This document shows positions 19,534 through 32,409 of a stretch of DNA of 64,000 bases, piece after piece (position 1 is the first letter of the stretch; every line of letters begins with the position of its first letter). The translations under genes and the position numbers were made by a program. The stretch spans positions 248,001-312,000 of the forward strand of contig NW_027183511.1 of the NCBI RefSeq assembly GCF_041296385.1. Direction: 5' to 3'. This stretch comes from Aphelocoma coerulescens (Eukaryota > Chordata > Aves > Passeriformes > Corvidae). Under the pieces are notes generated by a model, which saw nothing but the letters and a program-made list of their open reading frames with translations, searched no databases and was not told the origin of the DNA.

Positions 19534-22500
19534 CTCCCACACCTTCCTTGCGGTGGAACGGCTCTCCCCGGCACAGCACCTGGCACAAAACCCCCGTATA
19601 CGCACACACACACCTGCACTTACCCTGCACTCCACTGCACACACACACACACACGCCCCTCCCGCACACTAACACCCCCTCCACATCCCCACCATGCTAC
19701 TTGCAGTGGCCCCGCCCCTGCCATCCCCGCCGGCTGGCAGCACCCACTCCTCGCATGCTTCCCCATGCCTTGCATTTCCTTGCTGCCCCCTCTGTAGCCT
19801 TCCCTCAACCTGCCTTTTCTCCCCTGCCTTGCACTGACTTGCTCACCCATCCCCCACCTGACTTCCTTTCACATTCGTCTAGGTCTGGCCTCATCTTTCC
19901 TTTTCCTTCTAGGACCCTCATTGCCTTGCCTCGCCTCGCAAAGCCACCACTTGCCTTGCCTTGCCCTTGAACCCCTCCCTTGCCTTGCATGACCTTGCTC
20001 ACCCCTCCCCCACCTGGAATTCAACACCCCTTTTCAATGACATTTCTGGGCCTTGCCCTGCCCTTTCTGCTCCTCCGAGGAATCTCAAAGCTCTCAAGCA
20101 TCTCCGGTGTTTCAGGATCCCATGAGAGGAAGACCAGGGGAGGACGCATGTTGCCACACTCATCTCTGTGGGCAGCCTTTGTCTGGGAGCAATCCTTGCA
20201 TGTCTTGAACCTTGGAGGGGCAATTCACATTTTGCCCTTGAGCTCGGGGACCAGAAAGAGAGTTCTTTTGCATACAAGGGAAAGCAGGTAGCTCAAGTCT
20301 TTTAGGTACAGAGGAGAGATGACCCACGCGGGATCAAGGCCACACAGAGCACTTGGTCCTGGCCACTTTTGTGCACCAGCAGTCCTTGAATGTACTTCTC
20401 ACCTGCCTTGCCTGGCCTTGCCTTGGCAACACAACAGTTGCCTTGCCTTGCCCTGCTAGCCCTCTGGAGCCTTGCATTCCTTTGCACGGCCATGCCCAGC
20501 ACATGACCTGCCTACTGTTTTCCTCCAGGGCCTTGGCTTGCTGAGCCCTTCCTGTTTCTGCCTGGCCCTCCCATCAGTGGCCCTTCCTTCCGACAGCCAG
20601 CCTTGCCTCTAACTTCTGGGCCTTCTCTTGCCTACCACTCCATTTGCTTTCCCCCCACTGCTCTGGCCTTGCCTACCTCTCCCTTGACTTGCCCACAATT
20701 GCCTGCACTCGGTTTGCAGCGCCTTGCCTGCATGGAAGGCAAGGGAAAGAGTGGTAGGCCGGGCAAAGCAAAGCCAGCAAGTTGTAGGCAGTGCGAGGCA
20801 AGGCAGACGTAGGCAAAGGAAGCAGAGCAAGGGTACCTTAAGAAGAACTAGACAAGGCAAGGCCAAGAGACTTGGAGTGCCTTTCCTTGGGAAGGCAAGG
20901 ACATAGTGCCAGTGTTGCTGGAGCAGATGTTAAGGTACTGTGGGGAGGAATAGTCCAGCAAGACATTTCTCTTCTGGCCCCTGTGCGTGTGGGGGCAATT
21001 GTTGGACATATTCAATACTGGAGGTGGATCAGTCACTGGATGTGTTGTATTTTGGAGGAGGGGATGCCGTTTCTTTGGAGATGGGCTTGTAGTTGCTCTC
21101 TTTGGCAAGGAAGGCAGGTTTGGATGTGCACATCAGGTACTCCTAGGGATTTTAAAGGCTTTTCCCAACAGGCAGAGCTCTCCCTGGGTTCGAGCTGTTG
21201 AGCTGTCAGTGGGAATGCAAAGGCCAAGCTCTTAAGCTATTTGTCCTGGTGCCTTCAGTGTGTGAGCAGTCCCTGGTGCCGTTGCCTTTGGATGCTGACT
21301 CTGGGAGAGGGAAGGCTTAGGATGGTACCTAGAGCTGAGAAGGAGAGTGCTGAGAACAGCGTGTGTGCTGCTAGTTTGAGGGGTGCAGGTGAAGTTGTAG
21401 GCAGCAAGATCTTCCTCAGCTGGCACTGTTTTGAGCCCTGTTTTTGCCAGATGGTTTCAAGTTGGTGGGCGGAATCTGCGAGAGGGAAAAGATTTGTTTG
21501 GGCCAAAGAGGTGTGGTGTAAAGAAGAGTGTGCTCTTGGAAGGGGAAGATGAGGGCAATCTTTTTGTCCTGACACCGTTGATTTGAGTGCAGGGCCGTTT
21601 GCAAGTTGCCTCTGTCTGCCCTTGGGGTGGTTTCGAGCTGGGCCAGGTGCTTGGCCTTCTTTTGCAAGTCTGCAGCGCCATCGTGTGGTTGTTTCCATGA
21701 GCGCTGACAGTGCCCGGCAAAAAGCGCTTGGCTGGCGCGGCCCCAGTCGTGTGGAAGCAGTTGGTGGAAGAGCTCTGCTGTGCATCCTGCCTCTTGGAGA
21801 CATAAAAGGATGTAACCCTGCGCGTAGCGGGGAAGCAAGACGAATCTTTTCATTGTTGGCTGAGCAGTTTCCAAGCGGCAAAAGTAAAGGCACTTTCAGC
21901 AAGGCCTCTTTCTTTCAGAACCTTTTCTGTGCCATCATGAACATGCTCAACATGCCACTCGCACCCGCTGAACTGCATCAAAGGCCCTGGAGATAGGCAC
22001 TTTCCTTCAAGCTCTCTGTAGCATCCTACCCTCCACCTCTGGCGGATCCCAAAGCCCTTCCAAACATCCAGCAGCTGCACGCAGAGAACAAGTGCTAGAA
22101 CAAGGCGTTGGCCTTCCTAGTCCTTTTAAAGTCTGTGAACTAGGCGAAACATTCCAGTGAGCAGCACTTTCCTTCGCAACTATATCTAGAGCATCATCAC
22201 ATTCTCTCCAAGTGGGTAAGTCCACCCTTGCAGCGCAGCGTTTGCAGCCACAGTTCGGACTGAGAGATAGGCCAGGTGAGAAAGCATTTCTTGACTATCC
22301 CTCTTCTCTGGAAGACTTGATACTCGCAGCGCGACCACGTCCACACACCTTCAGTGTGGCCAGGTTCAAGCAGCTAGAGCTCCCAGAGATGGGAGAGTCA
22401 GGAGAGAAGACGTTCCAAAAGTACCGTGTGCTTACAGCAGCATTAAAACTGTGCATAGCAGTCTGCAGCACTGTAGACTGCGGCTTCTCCGACAGACGAG

Positions 22501-22740
22501 CCATCCCATTGTTGCCTCTCGCAGCCTGCTTGCTAGCTGCTCTCCTGAAGAAAAGAACTAGAAGAAAAAGCCAATGCTGGGCTGCACCTTCCCCTTGCCT
22601 TACGTAAAGCCACCTAAACTCCCCGCTGTACTCTCTACTTCCCCTCTCCTTGGAAGCGACCACTGTGTTTGCTGCATCTCAAAGCCTAAAGTTAGGCGCC
22701 AGTGTTTCCAAGGATGGTTGGAAGAGGGATAAGTAGTAGC
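19534..22740. repeat. CCTTG-rich amplicon segment, copy 1
   Basis: This segment has many scattered CCTTG/TGCCTTGCC pentamers (19,900-20,720), switching to the complementary CAAGG type after about 20,735, and a CA microsatellite near 19,600-19,655. From 21,240 to 22,740 the sequence is less repetitive and without recognised genes. It aligns with copy 2 (28,418-31,632, inverted): paired positions keep a constant sum of about 51,158 over several kb, so indels are nearly absent. Long frames at 21,255-21,902 and elsewhere have no known domain. Confidence 0.75.
19600..19655. repeat. CA microsatellite, copy 1
   Basis: Interrupted (CA)n runs lie in the stretch from CGCACACACACACC to CACACACACACACACG. 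The matching tracts at 31,503-31,565 and 59,007-59,062 differ in length, as expected of a microsatellite in recently duplicated DNA. Confidence 0.9.
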
Positions 22741-22754
22741 ACAAGTAAGTAGTT

Positions 22755-25700
22755 GTCGTTGAACTTCCTCCTTCTCAGTGCTAACGTGAATTGGGCAGGC
22801 AGGCGAGTGCCAGCCACGCTCCTTTCTCAGTTTGTACGCTGCGGACACCAGCCCGGTGCTCTGCGCCTTCGTTCGGCCTCTTAAGTACCCATGTCGCGCT
22901 TTCATTGTGCCGGAGTCGAAGCGTCGTCTACTTCTCGCCCAGAGAGCACGGTGCCGGCAGCGAAATGCCCCAGCCGACTGCTTCTGCCCACACGTGCCTG
23001 GTCTATGCACTTTCCCTCGAAGCGACATACAGCAGCACTTTCGGTCTTTTCTTGTCGTCCAAATGTAAAGGGAAAGATTCTCTGCTATGTCCCGCCCAGA
23101 GAACAGTTTTAGGTCAACAAGCACGCCAGTGTTTGCACCACATTCAAGTGGTAGCCGTCTTTCCTTTACAGGCTGCAGAACGCCGTCAGATCATGGTGCT
23201 CTCTGCACCTGCCTTCTCAGTTCCAATACCGCCGCGCACAATACAGCCTTGCAGGAAGCAAAGACGCGGATAGTCATGTCGCTCAGAAGAACGTGTAAAG
23301 ACGAAAAGATGTTCTTCCTTTCTCCTCCTCGTCGCCCAGATTGTGGTGCTGTATTAAAAGCCTTGGCCAGCGAAAGGCTGATCCAGCAAGTGTTTCTCAC
23401 CTGATGCATTTCGCTGAGGGAGAGCTGAGGAAAATCCTTGCACAGCACACTGCGGATGCGTGCAGTACACATGCTGAAGAGAGCCACAGCTAAAAGCAAT
23501 CGCTGGGCTTCAGTTCTGTCCAGACCGCAGAAGGCGAAGAACGAAGCAGCTGGGCACCGCGTTAACGTACTCAGTGGACCGAATTTCAAATGTCCAGCCA
23601 AAAGCTGCTTCATAAGCAGATTCAGCTGAGAATGCTCTGGCTGCTTCACAAAGTAAGGCGCAGCCGTTTCCATTCATCACACTACCTGGCCAGAAGCAGT
23701 ATCCTACACCTTCAATGCTGCAGCGTCCATGCAGCTGGAGCACACACAGTAGGACGCGTCGAGATAGAAGGCGTTCTTCAAGTACCCCCCTCCTCCAAGC
23801 AGCCTTGAAACTGAGCACAACACAATGCGGCTCGGGAGCTTCCTTCTCAGATAGACGTGCCGTTACGTTATTCACTCTCGCAGCTCCGTTGCCCACTTGC
23901 AGCAGCTGCTACCAAAGCAAAATGCTCCAGAAGTAAAAAGCACTGCCGGGCTGTACTTTCGCCTTGCCGCACGTGAAGCACCATAAACTGTCCGCTGTAC
24001 TCTTTATTTCCCTTCTCCGCCGCATCTACCACTGTCATCTCTGCATCTCGAAGCATAAAGCTCGGCACAATTCCTCCCAGGGAAAGCTGGAAGAGAAATA
24101 GGTAGCAGCACAAGTAGCTGCAAGTGGAACTTTTGTTTTCAACTGCTAACGTGAATCCGAAAAGAAGCGAGCGGCAGCCACGCTTCTTCTTGCAGCCTGT
24201 GCGATGCGCACACCAGCTCGGTGCTCTGCGCCCTCATTCGTATGCTCTTCGTACCATGTCGCGCTTTTCATTCTGCCGGAGTCGAAGCGTCGTCTACTTC
24301 TCGCCCGGAGAGCACGGTGCCGGAAGAGAAATGCCCCAGCCGACCGCCCTTCCGAAACACACCAGGGCTATGCACTTTTCTCGCAGCGACATACAGCAGC
24401 ACTTTCGGTCTTTTCTTGTCGTCCAAATGTAAGGGGAAAGATTCTCAGCAATGTCGGGCACAGAGAACAGTTTTAGGTCAACAAGCACGCCCAGAGCTTG
24501 CCCGCGACTCGTGGAAACTTGTGTTTGCACACATTCCAGTGGCAGCCCTCTTTCCTTTACAGCCTGCAGAGCGCCGTCAGATCGCGGTGCTCTCTGCACC
24601 TGCCTTCTCCCTTCCAAGTACCACTGCGCACAATATAGCCTTGCAGGAAGCAAAGGCGCGGATAGTCGTCTCGCAGAGAAGAACGTGCAAAGACGAAAAG
24701 ATGTTCTTCCTTTCTCCTCCTTGTCGCCCAGATTGTGGGGCTGTACTGAAAGCCATGGCCAGTGAAAGGCTAATCCAGCAAGTGTTTCTCACCTGATGCA
24801 TTTCGCTGAGGGAGAGCTGAGGAAAATCCTTGCACAGCACACTGCGGATGCGTGCAGTACACATGCTGAAGAGCGGCAAAACTCAAAGCCATCGCTGGGC
24901 TTCAGTTCTGTCCAGACCGCAGAAGGCGAAGAACGAAGCAGCTGGGCACCGCGTTAACGTACTCAGTGGACCGAATTTCAAATGTCCAGCCAAAAGCTGC
25001 TTCATAAGCAGATTCAGCTGAGAATGCTCTGGCTGCTTCACAAAGTAAGGCGCAGCCGTTTCCATTCATCACACTACCTGGCCAGAAGCAGTATCCTACA
25101 CCTTCAATGCTGCAGCGTCCATGCAGCTGGAGCACACGCAGTAGGACGCATCGAGATAGAAGGCGTTCTTCAAGTACCCCCCTCCTCCAAGCAGCCTTGA
25201 AACTGAGCACAACACACTGCGGCTCGGGAGCTTCCTTCTCAGATAGACGTGCCGTCACGTTATTCACTCTCGCAGCTCCGTTGCCCACTTGCAGCAGCTG
25301 CTAACAAAGCAAAATGCTCCAGAAGTAAAAAGCACTGCCGGGCTGTACTTTCGCCTTGCCGCACGTGAAGCACCATAAACTGTCCGCTGTACTCTTTATT
25401 TCCCTTCTCCGCCACATCTACCACTGTCATCTCTGCATCTCGAAGCATAAAGCTCGGCACAATTCCTCCCAGGGAAAGCTGGAAGAGAAATAGGTAGCAG
25501 CACAAGTAGCTGCAAGTGGAACTTTTGTTTTCAACTGCTAACGTGAATCCGAAAAGAAGCGAGCGGCAGCCACGCTTCTTCTTGCAGCCTGTGCGATGCG
25601 CACACCAGCTCGGTGCTCTGCGCCCTCATTCGTATGCTCTTCGTACCATGTCGCGCTTTTCATTCTGCCGGAGTCGAAGCGTCGTCTACTTCTCGCCTGA

Positions 25701-26146
25701 GAGCACGGTGCCGGCAGAGAAACACTCCGGGCTTCTGCCTCTGCCGAAACACACCTGGGCTATCCCTCTCAGCGTTAAGTAGCACAAAATGCTGTCTGCC
25801 TTATGGTCTTTATCTTAAGGGAAAGATTCTCGGCTTCGGCTCGCACAGAGAACTTTGCTGGGACAATACATGTGTTTTATTATCCTTTCTCGCAAGAAGA
25901 CTATGGTGCTTCTTTGGAACTGTTGGCCAGTGTAAGGCTAATCCAGCAAGTGCTTCTCTCCTGACACATTTCTCTGAGCGAGAGCTTCGGCGGACAGTTG
26001 GGCTCTGCGAAGCAGAAAGTCTGTGCTTGCACGTAGCGCTGAGGAGAATCTGTGCACAGCGCGCTCTGGATGCGTGCAGTACACACACTAAAGAGAGCCA
26101 AAGCTCAATGTCTCAGTTCTGTCCAGCGCCGGAAATTGAGAAGAAC
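22755..26146. repeat. Tandem array of ~1.39-kb units, copy 1
   Basis: The anchor GCTAACGTGAAT recurs at about 22,780, 24,145 and 25,537. Units 1 and 2 are full (about 1,366 and 1,392 bp); units 2 and 3 begin almost identically, then unit 3 diverges after about 25,780 and ends at the palindrome centre. Blocks such as GAGTCGAAGCGTCGTCTACTT and AGCAGCACTTTCGGTCTTTT are shared by units. Minus-strand frames of 128 codons repeat in each unit (23,510 and 24,902) but have no recognisable domain. It is not a known transposon to me and could be a satellite-like array or a duplicated promoter or transcript region. Confidence 0.8.
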
Positions 26147-26224
26147 GCAGCCCCAGAGCTCTGGGCTGGAGTGTGCGATGGTTATGAGCTGTGCCGCTCT
26201 TCTGCGTGTCTACTGCACGCATCC
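26068..26224. repeat. Palindrome centre between copies 1 and 2
   Basis: GGATGCGTGCAGT (26,068-26,080) faces ACTGCACGCATCC (26,212-26,224), and a perfect 14-bp palindrome CCCAGAGCTCTGGG sits between them at 26,152-26,165. Outside these points the arms pair over many kilobases. Close to the centre the arms are clearly more diverged than further out, so the loop is an old or rearranged junction. Confidence 0.75.
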
Positions 26225-28417
26225 ATAGTGTACAGTGCAAGGATTTTCCTCAGCTCTCGCTCAGCGAAATGCATTAGAAGGGAAGCACATGCTAGATTAG
26301 CCATTCGTTAGCCCACGCTTTCAGTAGAGCACCACAATCTGGGCGACGAGGAAGAGCAAAGAAGAACATCTTTTCGTCTTTGCACGATCTTCTCTGCGAG
26401 ACATCTCTCCACGTCTTTGCTCCCTGCAAGGCTGTAAGGTGCGCGGTGGTACTTAGAACTGAGAAGGCAGGTGCAGAGAGCACCGCGATCTGACGGCGCT
26501 CTGCAGGCTTAAAGAAAAGAAAGCTACCACTTGAATGTGGTGCAAATACCAATTTCCACGCGTCGCGGGTAAGCTCCGGGTAAGCTTGGTGACCTAAAAC
26601 TGGGCGCTGAGTAAGACGTAGCCGAGAATCTTTCCCTTTACATTCCGGCTCCAATGCAAACAGAATGCGATGCTACTTAGCGCTGCGAAGGAAAGTGCAT
26701 AGCCCTGGTGTGTTTGGGAAGGATCAGCAGCCTGGAGCGTTTTTCTGGAGCCTTTCTCCGCTGGCACCGTGCTCTCTGGGCGAGAAGTAGACGACGCTTC
26801 GACTCCGGCAGAATGAAAGCGCGACATGGTACGAAGAGCATTAAAGAATGAGGGCAGAGCACCGAGCTGGTGTGTGCATCGCACAGGCTGCAAGAGGAAG
26901 CCCAGCTGTTACTCGCTTGTTTCCGGATTCACGTTAGCGTTTTAAAACAGAAAGTTCCACTTGCAGCTACTTGTGCTGCTACCTATTTCTCTTCCAGCTT
27001 TCCGTGGGAGGAATTGTGCCGAGCTTTATGCTTCGAGATGCAGAGATAACAGTGGTAGATGCGGCGGAGAATGGAAATACAGAGCACAGCGGACAGTTTG
27101 TGGTGCTTTACGTGAGGCAAGGGAAAGTGCAGCCCGGCAGTGCTTTTTACTTCTGGAGCATTTTGCTTTGGTAGCAGCTGCTGCAAGTGGGCAACGGAGC
27201 TGCGAGAGTGAATAACGTGACGGCACGTCTATCTGAGAAGGAAGCTCCCGAGCCGCAGTGTGTTGTGCCCAGTTTCAAGGCTGCTTGGAGGAGGGGGGTA
27301 CTTGAAGAACGCCTTCTATCTCGACGCGTCCTACTGCGTGTGCTCCAGCTGCATGGACTCTGCAGCATTGAAGGTGTAGGATACTGCTTCTGGCCAGGTA
27401 GTGTGATGAATGGAAACGGCTGCGCCTTACTTTGTGAAGCAGCCAGAGCATTCTCAGCTGAATCTGCTTATGAAGCAGCTTTTGGCTGGACATTTGAAAT
27501 TCGGTCCACTGAGTACGTTAACGCGGTGCCCAGTTGCTTCATTCTTTGCCTTCTGCCGTCTGGACGAAACTGAAGCCCAGCGATGGCTTTGCGTTTTGGC
27601 GCTCTTCAGCGCGAACACTGCACGCATCCACAGTGTGCTGTGCACGGATTTTCCTCAGCTCGACATACAATCATTTTCTTGCTGTTTCCAGAGTCTAAAC
27701 TCTTCGTGAAACTCTCGCTCAGCGAGATGCGGCAGGAATGAGGCACTTGCTGGATGAGCTTTTCGCTAGCCAAGACTTTCAATACAGCACCACAATTCAG
27801 GCAAGAAGCAGGAGAAAGGAAGATCATCCTTTCGTCCTTCCACGTTCTTCTCTGCGAGATGACTATCCGTGTCTTTGCTTCCTGCAAGGCTTTAAGGGGC
27901 GCGGTGGTACTTAGAACTGAGAAGGCAGGTGCAGAGAGCACCGCGGTCTGACGGTGCTCTGCAGGCTGTAAAGGAAAGACGGCAACCACTTGAATGTGGT
28001 GCAAACACAAGTTTCCACGCGTCGCGGGTAAGCTCCGGGTAAGCTTGTTGACCTAAAACTGTGCCAGACGGAGCTGAGACTCTTTCCCTTTACATTTGGA
28101 CGACAAGAAAAGACCGAAAGTGCTGCTGTATGTCGCTGCGAGGGAAAGTGCATAGACCAGGCGTGTGTCGGCAGAAGCAGTCGGCTGGGGCATTTCGCTG
28201 CCGGCACCGTGCTCTCTGGGCGAGAAGCAGACCACGCTTCGACTCCGGCTGAATGAAAGAGCGACATGGGTACTAAAGAGGCCGAACGAAGGCGCATAGC
28301 ACCGGGCTGGTGTCCGCAGCGTACAAACTGAGAAAGGAGCGTGGCTAGCACTCGCCTGCCTGCCCAATTCACGTTAGCACTGAGAAGGAGGAAGTTCAAC
28401 GACAACTACTTCCTTGT
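26158..28417. repeat. Tandem array, inverted, copy 2
   Basis: This is the reverse complement of the array in copy 1, with anchors at about 26,935 and 28,375. It has one unit fewer than copy 1, which explains why the palindrome is asymmetric near the centre. The innermost part (26,200-26,890) matches unit 3 of copy 1 only loosely. Confidence 0.8.
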
Positions 28418-31400
28418 GCTACTACTTATCCCTCTTCCAACCATCCCCAAAACCACTGGCGCTTAACTTTAGGCTTCGAGATGCAGCAAACACAGTGGTC
28501 GCTTCCAAGGAGAGGGGAAATAGAGAGTGCAGCGGGGAGTTTAGGTGGCTTTACGTAAGGCAAGGGGAAGGTGCAGCCCAGCATTGGCTTTTTCTTCTAG
28601 TTCTTTTCTTCAGGAGAGCAGCTAGCAAGCAGGCTGCGAGAGGCAACAATGGGATGGCTCGTCTGTCGGAGAAGCCGCAGTCTACAGTGCTGCAGACTGC
28701 TGTGCACAGTTTTAATGCTGCTGTAAGTACACGGTACTTTTGGAACGTCTTCTCTCCTGACTCTCCCATCTCTGGGAGCTCTAGCTGCTTGAACCTGGCC
28801 ACACTGAAGGTGTGTGGACGTGGTCGCGCTGCGAGTATCAAGTCTTCCAGAGAAGAGGGATAGTCAAGAAATGCTTTCTCACCTGGCCTATCTCTCAGTC
28901 CAAACTGTGGCTGCAAACGCTGCGCTGCAAGGGTGGACTTACCCACTTGGAGAGAATGTGATGATGCTCTAGATATAGTTGCGAAGGAAAGTGCTGCTCA
29001 CTGGAATGTTTCGCCTAGTTCACAGACTTTAAAAGGACTAGGAAGGCCAACGCCTTGTTCTAGCACTTGTTCTCTGCGTGCAGCTGCTGGATGTTTGGAA
29101 GGGCTTTGGGATCCGCCAGAGGTGGAGGGTACGATGCTACAGAGAGCTTGAAGGAAAGTGCCTATCTCCAGAGCCTTTGATGCAGTTCAGCGGGTGCGAG
29201 TGGCATGTTGAGCATGTTCATGATGGCACAGAAAAGGTTCTGAAAGAAAGAGGCCGTGCTGAAAGTGCCTTTACTTTTGCCGCTTGGAAACTGCTCAGCC
29301 AACAATGAAAAGATTCGTCTTGCTTCCCCGCTACGCGCAGGGTTACATCCTTTTATGTCTCCAAGAGGCAGGATGCACAGCAGAGCTCTTCCACCAACTG
29401 CTTCCACACGACTGGGGCCGCGCCAGCCAAGCGCTTTTTGCCGGGCACTGTCAGCGCTCATGGAAATAACCACACGATGGCGCTGCAGACTTGCAAAAGA
29501 AGGCCAAGCACCTGGCCCAGCTCGAAACCACCCCAAGGGCAGACAGAGGCAACTTGCAAACGGCCCTGCACTCAAATCAACGGTGTCAGGACAAAAAGAT
29601 TGCCCTCATCTTCCCCTTCCAAGAGCACACTCTTCTTTACACCACACCTCTTTGGCCCAAACAAATCTTTTCCCTCTCGCAGATACCGCCCACCAGCTTG
29701 AAACCATCTGGCAAAAACAGGGCTCAAAACAGTGCCAGCTGAGGAAGATCTTGCTGCCTACAACTTCACCTGCACCCCTCAAACTAGCAGCACACACGCT
29801 GTTCTCAGCACTCTCCTTCTCAGCTCTAGGTACCATCCTAAGCCTTCCCTCTCCCAGAGTCAGCATCCAAAGGCAACGGCACCAGGGACTGCTCACACAC
29901 TGAAGGCACCAGGACAAATAGCTTAAGAGCTTGGCCTTTGCATTCCCGCTGACAGCTAAACAGCTCGAACCCAGAGAGAGCTCTGCCTGTTGGGAAAAGC
30001 CTTTAAAATCCCTAGGAGTACCTGATGTGCACATCCAAACCTGCCTTCCTTGCCAAAGAGAGCAACTACAAGCCCATCTCCAAAGAAACGGCATCCCCTC
30101 CTCCAAAATACAACACATCCAGCGACTGATCCACCTCCAGTATTGAATATGTCCAACAATTGCCCCTACACGCACAGGGGCCAGAAGAGAAATGTCTTGC
30201 TGGACTATTCCCCCCCACGGTACCTTAACATCTGCTCCAGCAACACTGGCACTATGTCCTTGCCTTCCCAAGGAAAGGCTCTCCGAGTCTCTTGGCCTTG
30301 CCTTGTCTAGTTCTTCTTAAGGTACCCTTGCTCTGCTTCCTTTGCCTGCGTCTGCCTTGCCTCGCACTGCCTACAACTTGCTGGCTTTGCTTTGCCCGGC
30401 CTTCCACTCTTTCCCTTGCCTTCCATGCAGGCAAGGCGCTGCAAACCGAGTGCAGGCAATTGTGGGCAAGTCAAGGGAGAGGTAGGCAAGGCCAGAGCAG
30501 TGAGGGGAAAGCAAATGGAGTGGTAGGCAAGAGAAGGCCCAGAAGTTAGAGGCAAGGCTGGCTGTAGGAAGGAAGGGCCACTGATGGGAAGGCCAGGCAG
30601 AAACAGGAAGGGCTCAGCAAGCCAAGGTCCTGGAGCAAAACAGTAGGCAGGTCATGTGCGGGGCAGGGCCCTGCAAAGGAATGCAAGGCTACAGAGGGCT
30701 AACAGGGCAAGGCAAGGCAACTGTTGTGTTGCCAAGGCAAGGCCAGGCAAGGCAGGTGAGAAGTACATTCAAGGACTGCTGGTACACAAAAGTGGCCAGG
30801 ACCAAGTGCTCTGTGTGGCCTTGATCCCGCGTGGGTCATCTCTCCTCTGTACCTAAAAGACTTGAGCTACCTGCTTTCCCTTGTATGCAAAAGAACTCTC
30901 TTTCTGGTCCCCGAGCTCAAGGGCAAAATGTGAATTGCCCCTCCAAGGTTCAAGACATGCAAGGATTGCTCCCAGACAAAGGCTTCCCACAGAGATGAGT
31001 GTGGCAACATGCGTCCTCCCCTGGTCTTCCTCTCATGGGATCCTGAAACACCGGAGATGCTTGAGAGCTTTGAGATTCCTCGGAGGAGCAGAAAGGGCAG
31101 GGCAAGGCCCAGAAATGTCATTGAAAAGGGGTGTTGAATTCCAGGTGGGGGAGGGGTGAGCAAGGTCATGCAAGGCAAGGGAGGGGTTCAAGAGCAAGGC
31201 AAGGCAAGTGGTGGCTTTGCGAGGTGAGGCAAGGCAATGAGGGTCCTAGAAGGAAAAGGAAAGATGAGGCCAGACCTAGACGAATGTGAAAGGAAGTCAG
31301 GTGGGGGATGGGTGAGCAAGTCAGTGCAAGGCAGGGGAGAAAAGGCAGGTTGAGGGAAGGCTACAGAGGGGGCAGCAAGGAAATGCAAGGCATGGGGAAG

Positions 31401-31632
31401 CATGCGAGGAGTGGGTGCTGCCAGCCGGCGGGGATGGCAGGGGCGGGGCCACTGCAAGTAGCATGGTGGGGATGTGGAGGGGGTGTTAGTGTGCGGGAGG
31501 TGTGTGGGTGTGTGTGTGTGTGTGTGTGCAGTGGAGTGCAGGGTAAGTGCAGGTGTGTGTGTGCGTATACGGGGGTTTTGTGCCAGGTGCTGTGCCGGGG
31601 AGAGCCATTCCACCGCAAGGAAGGTGTGGGAG
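28418..31632. repeat. CCTTG-rich segment, inverted, copy 2
   Basis: This is the inverted counterpart of 19,534-22,740. The switch point of the CCTTG/CAAGG runs lies near 30,430, and the TG-type microsatellite at 31,503-31,565. No gene was recognised. Confidence 0.8.
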
Positions 31633-32409
31633 TGAAAGGAGTAAGATAGATGTGTCTTTACAAAGAGACCGTGTGAATCTCTCCTTAGACAAGGCTAGGA
31701 ATTTACAGGGAGGGAAGTAACAGAAGAAAGTATTCGTTCTAGAAACTGTTACAAATCAACAGAGACTGTTGCTCAGCCAAGGCCCTGCTAAATTCCTGAA
31801 CCTAGAGCAAGGCAGCAAAGACTTCCTAGCATTAGGAATAGTATGGTTTTCTTCCTTTTCCATTCCAAAAGGGGAGTGCATATTAGAGGGGGGCATAGAG
31901 TAGGCAGTTCCGGAAGTCTGTAATTCCCGAGTACCTCAGAGGGTGCTGTTGCCAGGAACTTAGCATCAGAAGGGGGCTGCATCCCGCAATCATTTGAGAG
32001 ACTCCATGGCAAAAGCCCCATGGCCTCTCCCTGGAGTTGAAGAATGTTACAGGACTCCTCTGTCTCCTTTTTGGTGGATGAAGAAACTCAGAAAGCCACA
32101 CTTCTGCCAGAACTCTCCAAGATGCCCCCTTTGCTCCCCGTGACTCCATCACTGCCCAGGAAGCTGTCTTTTCTACCACAGCAGTTTGACATACAGTTAA
32201 AAGTCGTGTGGCAGAGAAAAAAGGCAAGAATTGGTTTCCAAGGGATGGCAAACAAGAGATACCAGAACCTTTGGCCCTACCAATATTAAAGCAACTCCAT
32301 TAAGAGAGTCCTTGCACTTCCTGAGGATTGGCAGAAGCCTATCTCATGATGTATGTTGCTGGGGGTCTTTTTAGACTGGCAAAAGGAGCTGTTGAAGGTT
32401 GCTTGATCT

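Noticed and set aside
21255..21902. 215-codon minus-strand frame, conserved at 29,256 and 60,661
   Set aside because: Conservation only reflects recent duplication. Other phases are open too and no domain or codon signal is visible.
23510..23896. 128-codon frame repeated in each tandem unit (24,902; 27,187; 62,938)
   Set aside because: Its repetition follows from the tandem and inverted structure. The overlapping opposite-strand frame is equally well kept, and no family matches.
22755..28417. CRISPR-like or VNTR array
   Set aside because: The repeats are kilobase-scale tandem and inverted units without short spaced direct repeats, in an animal genome.
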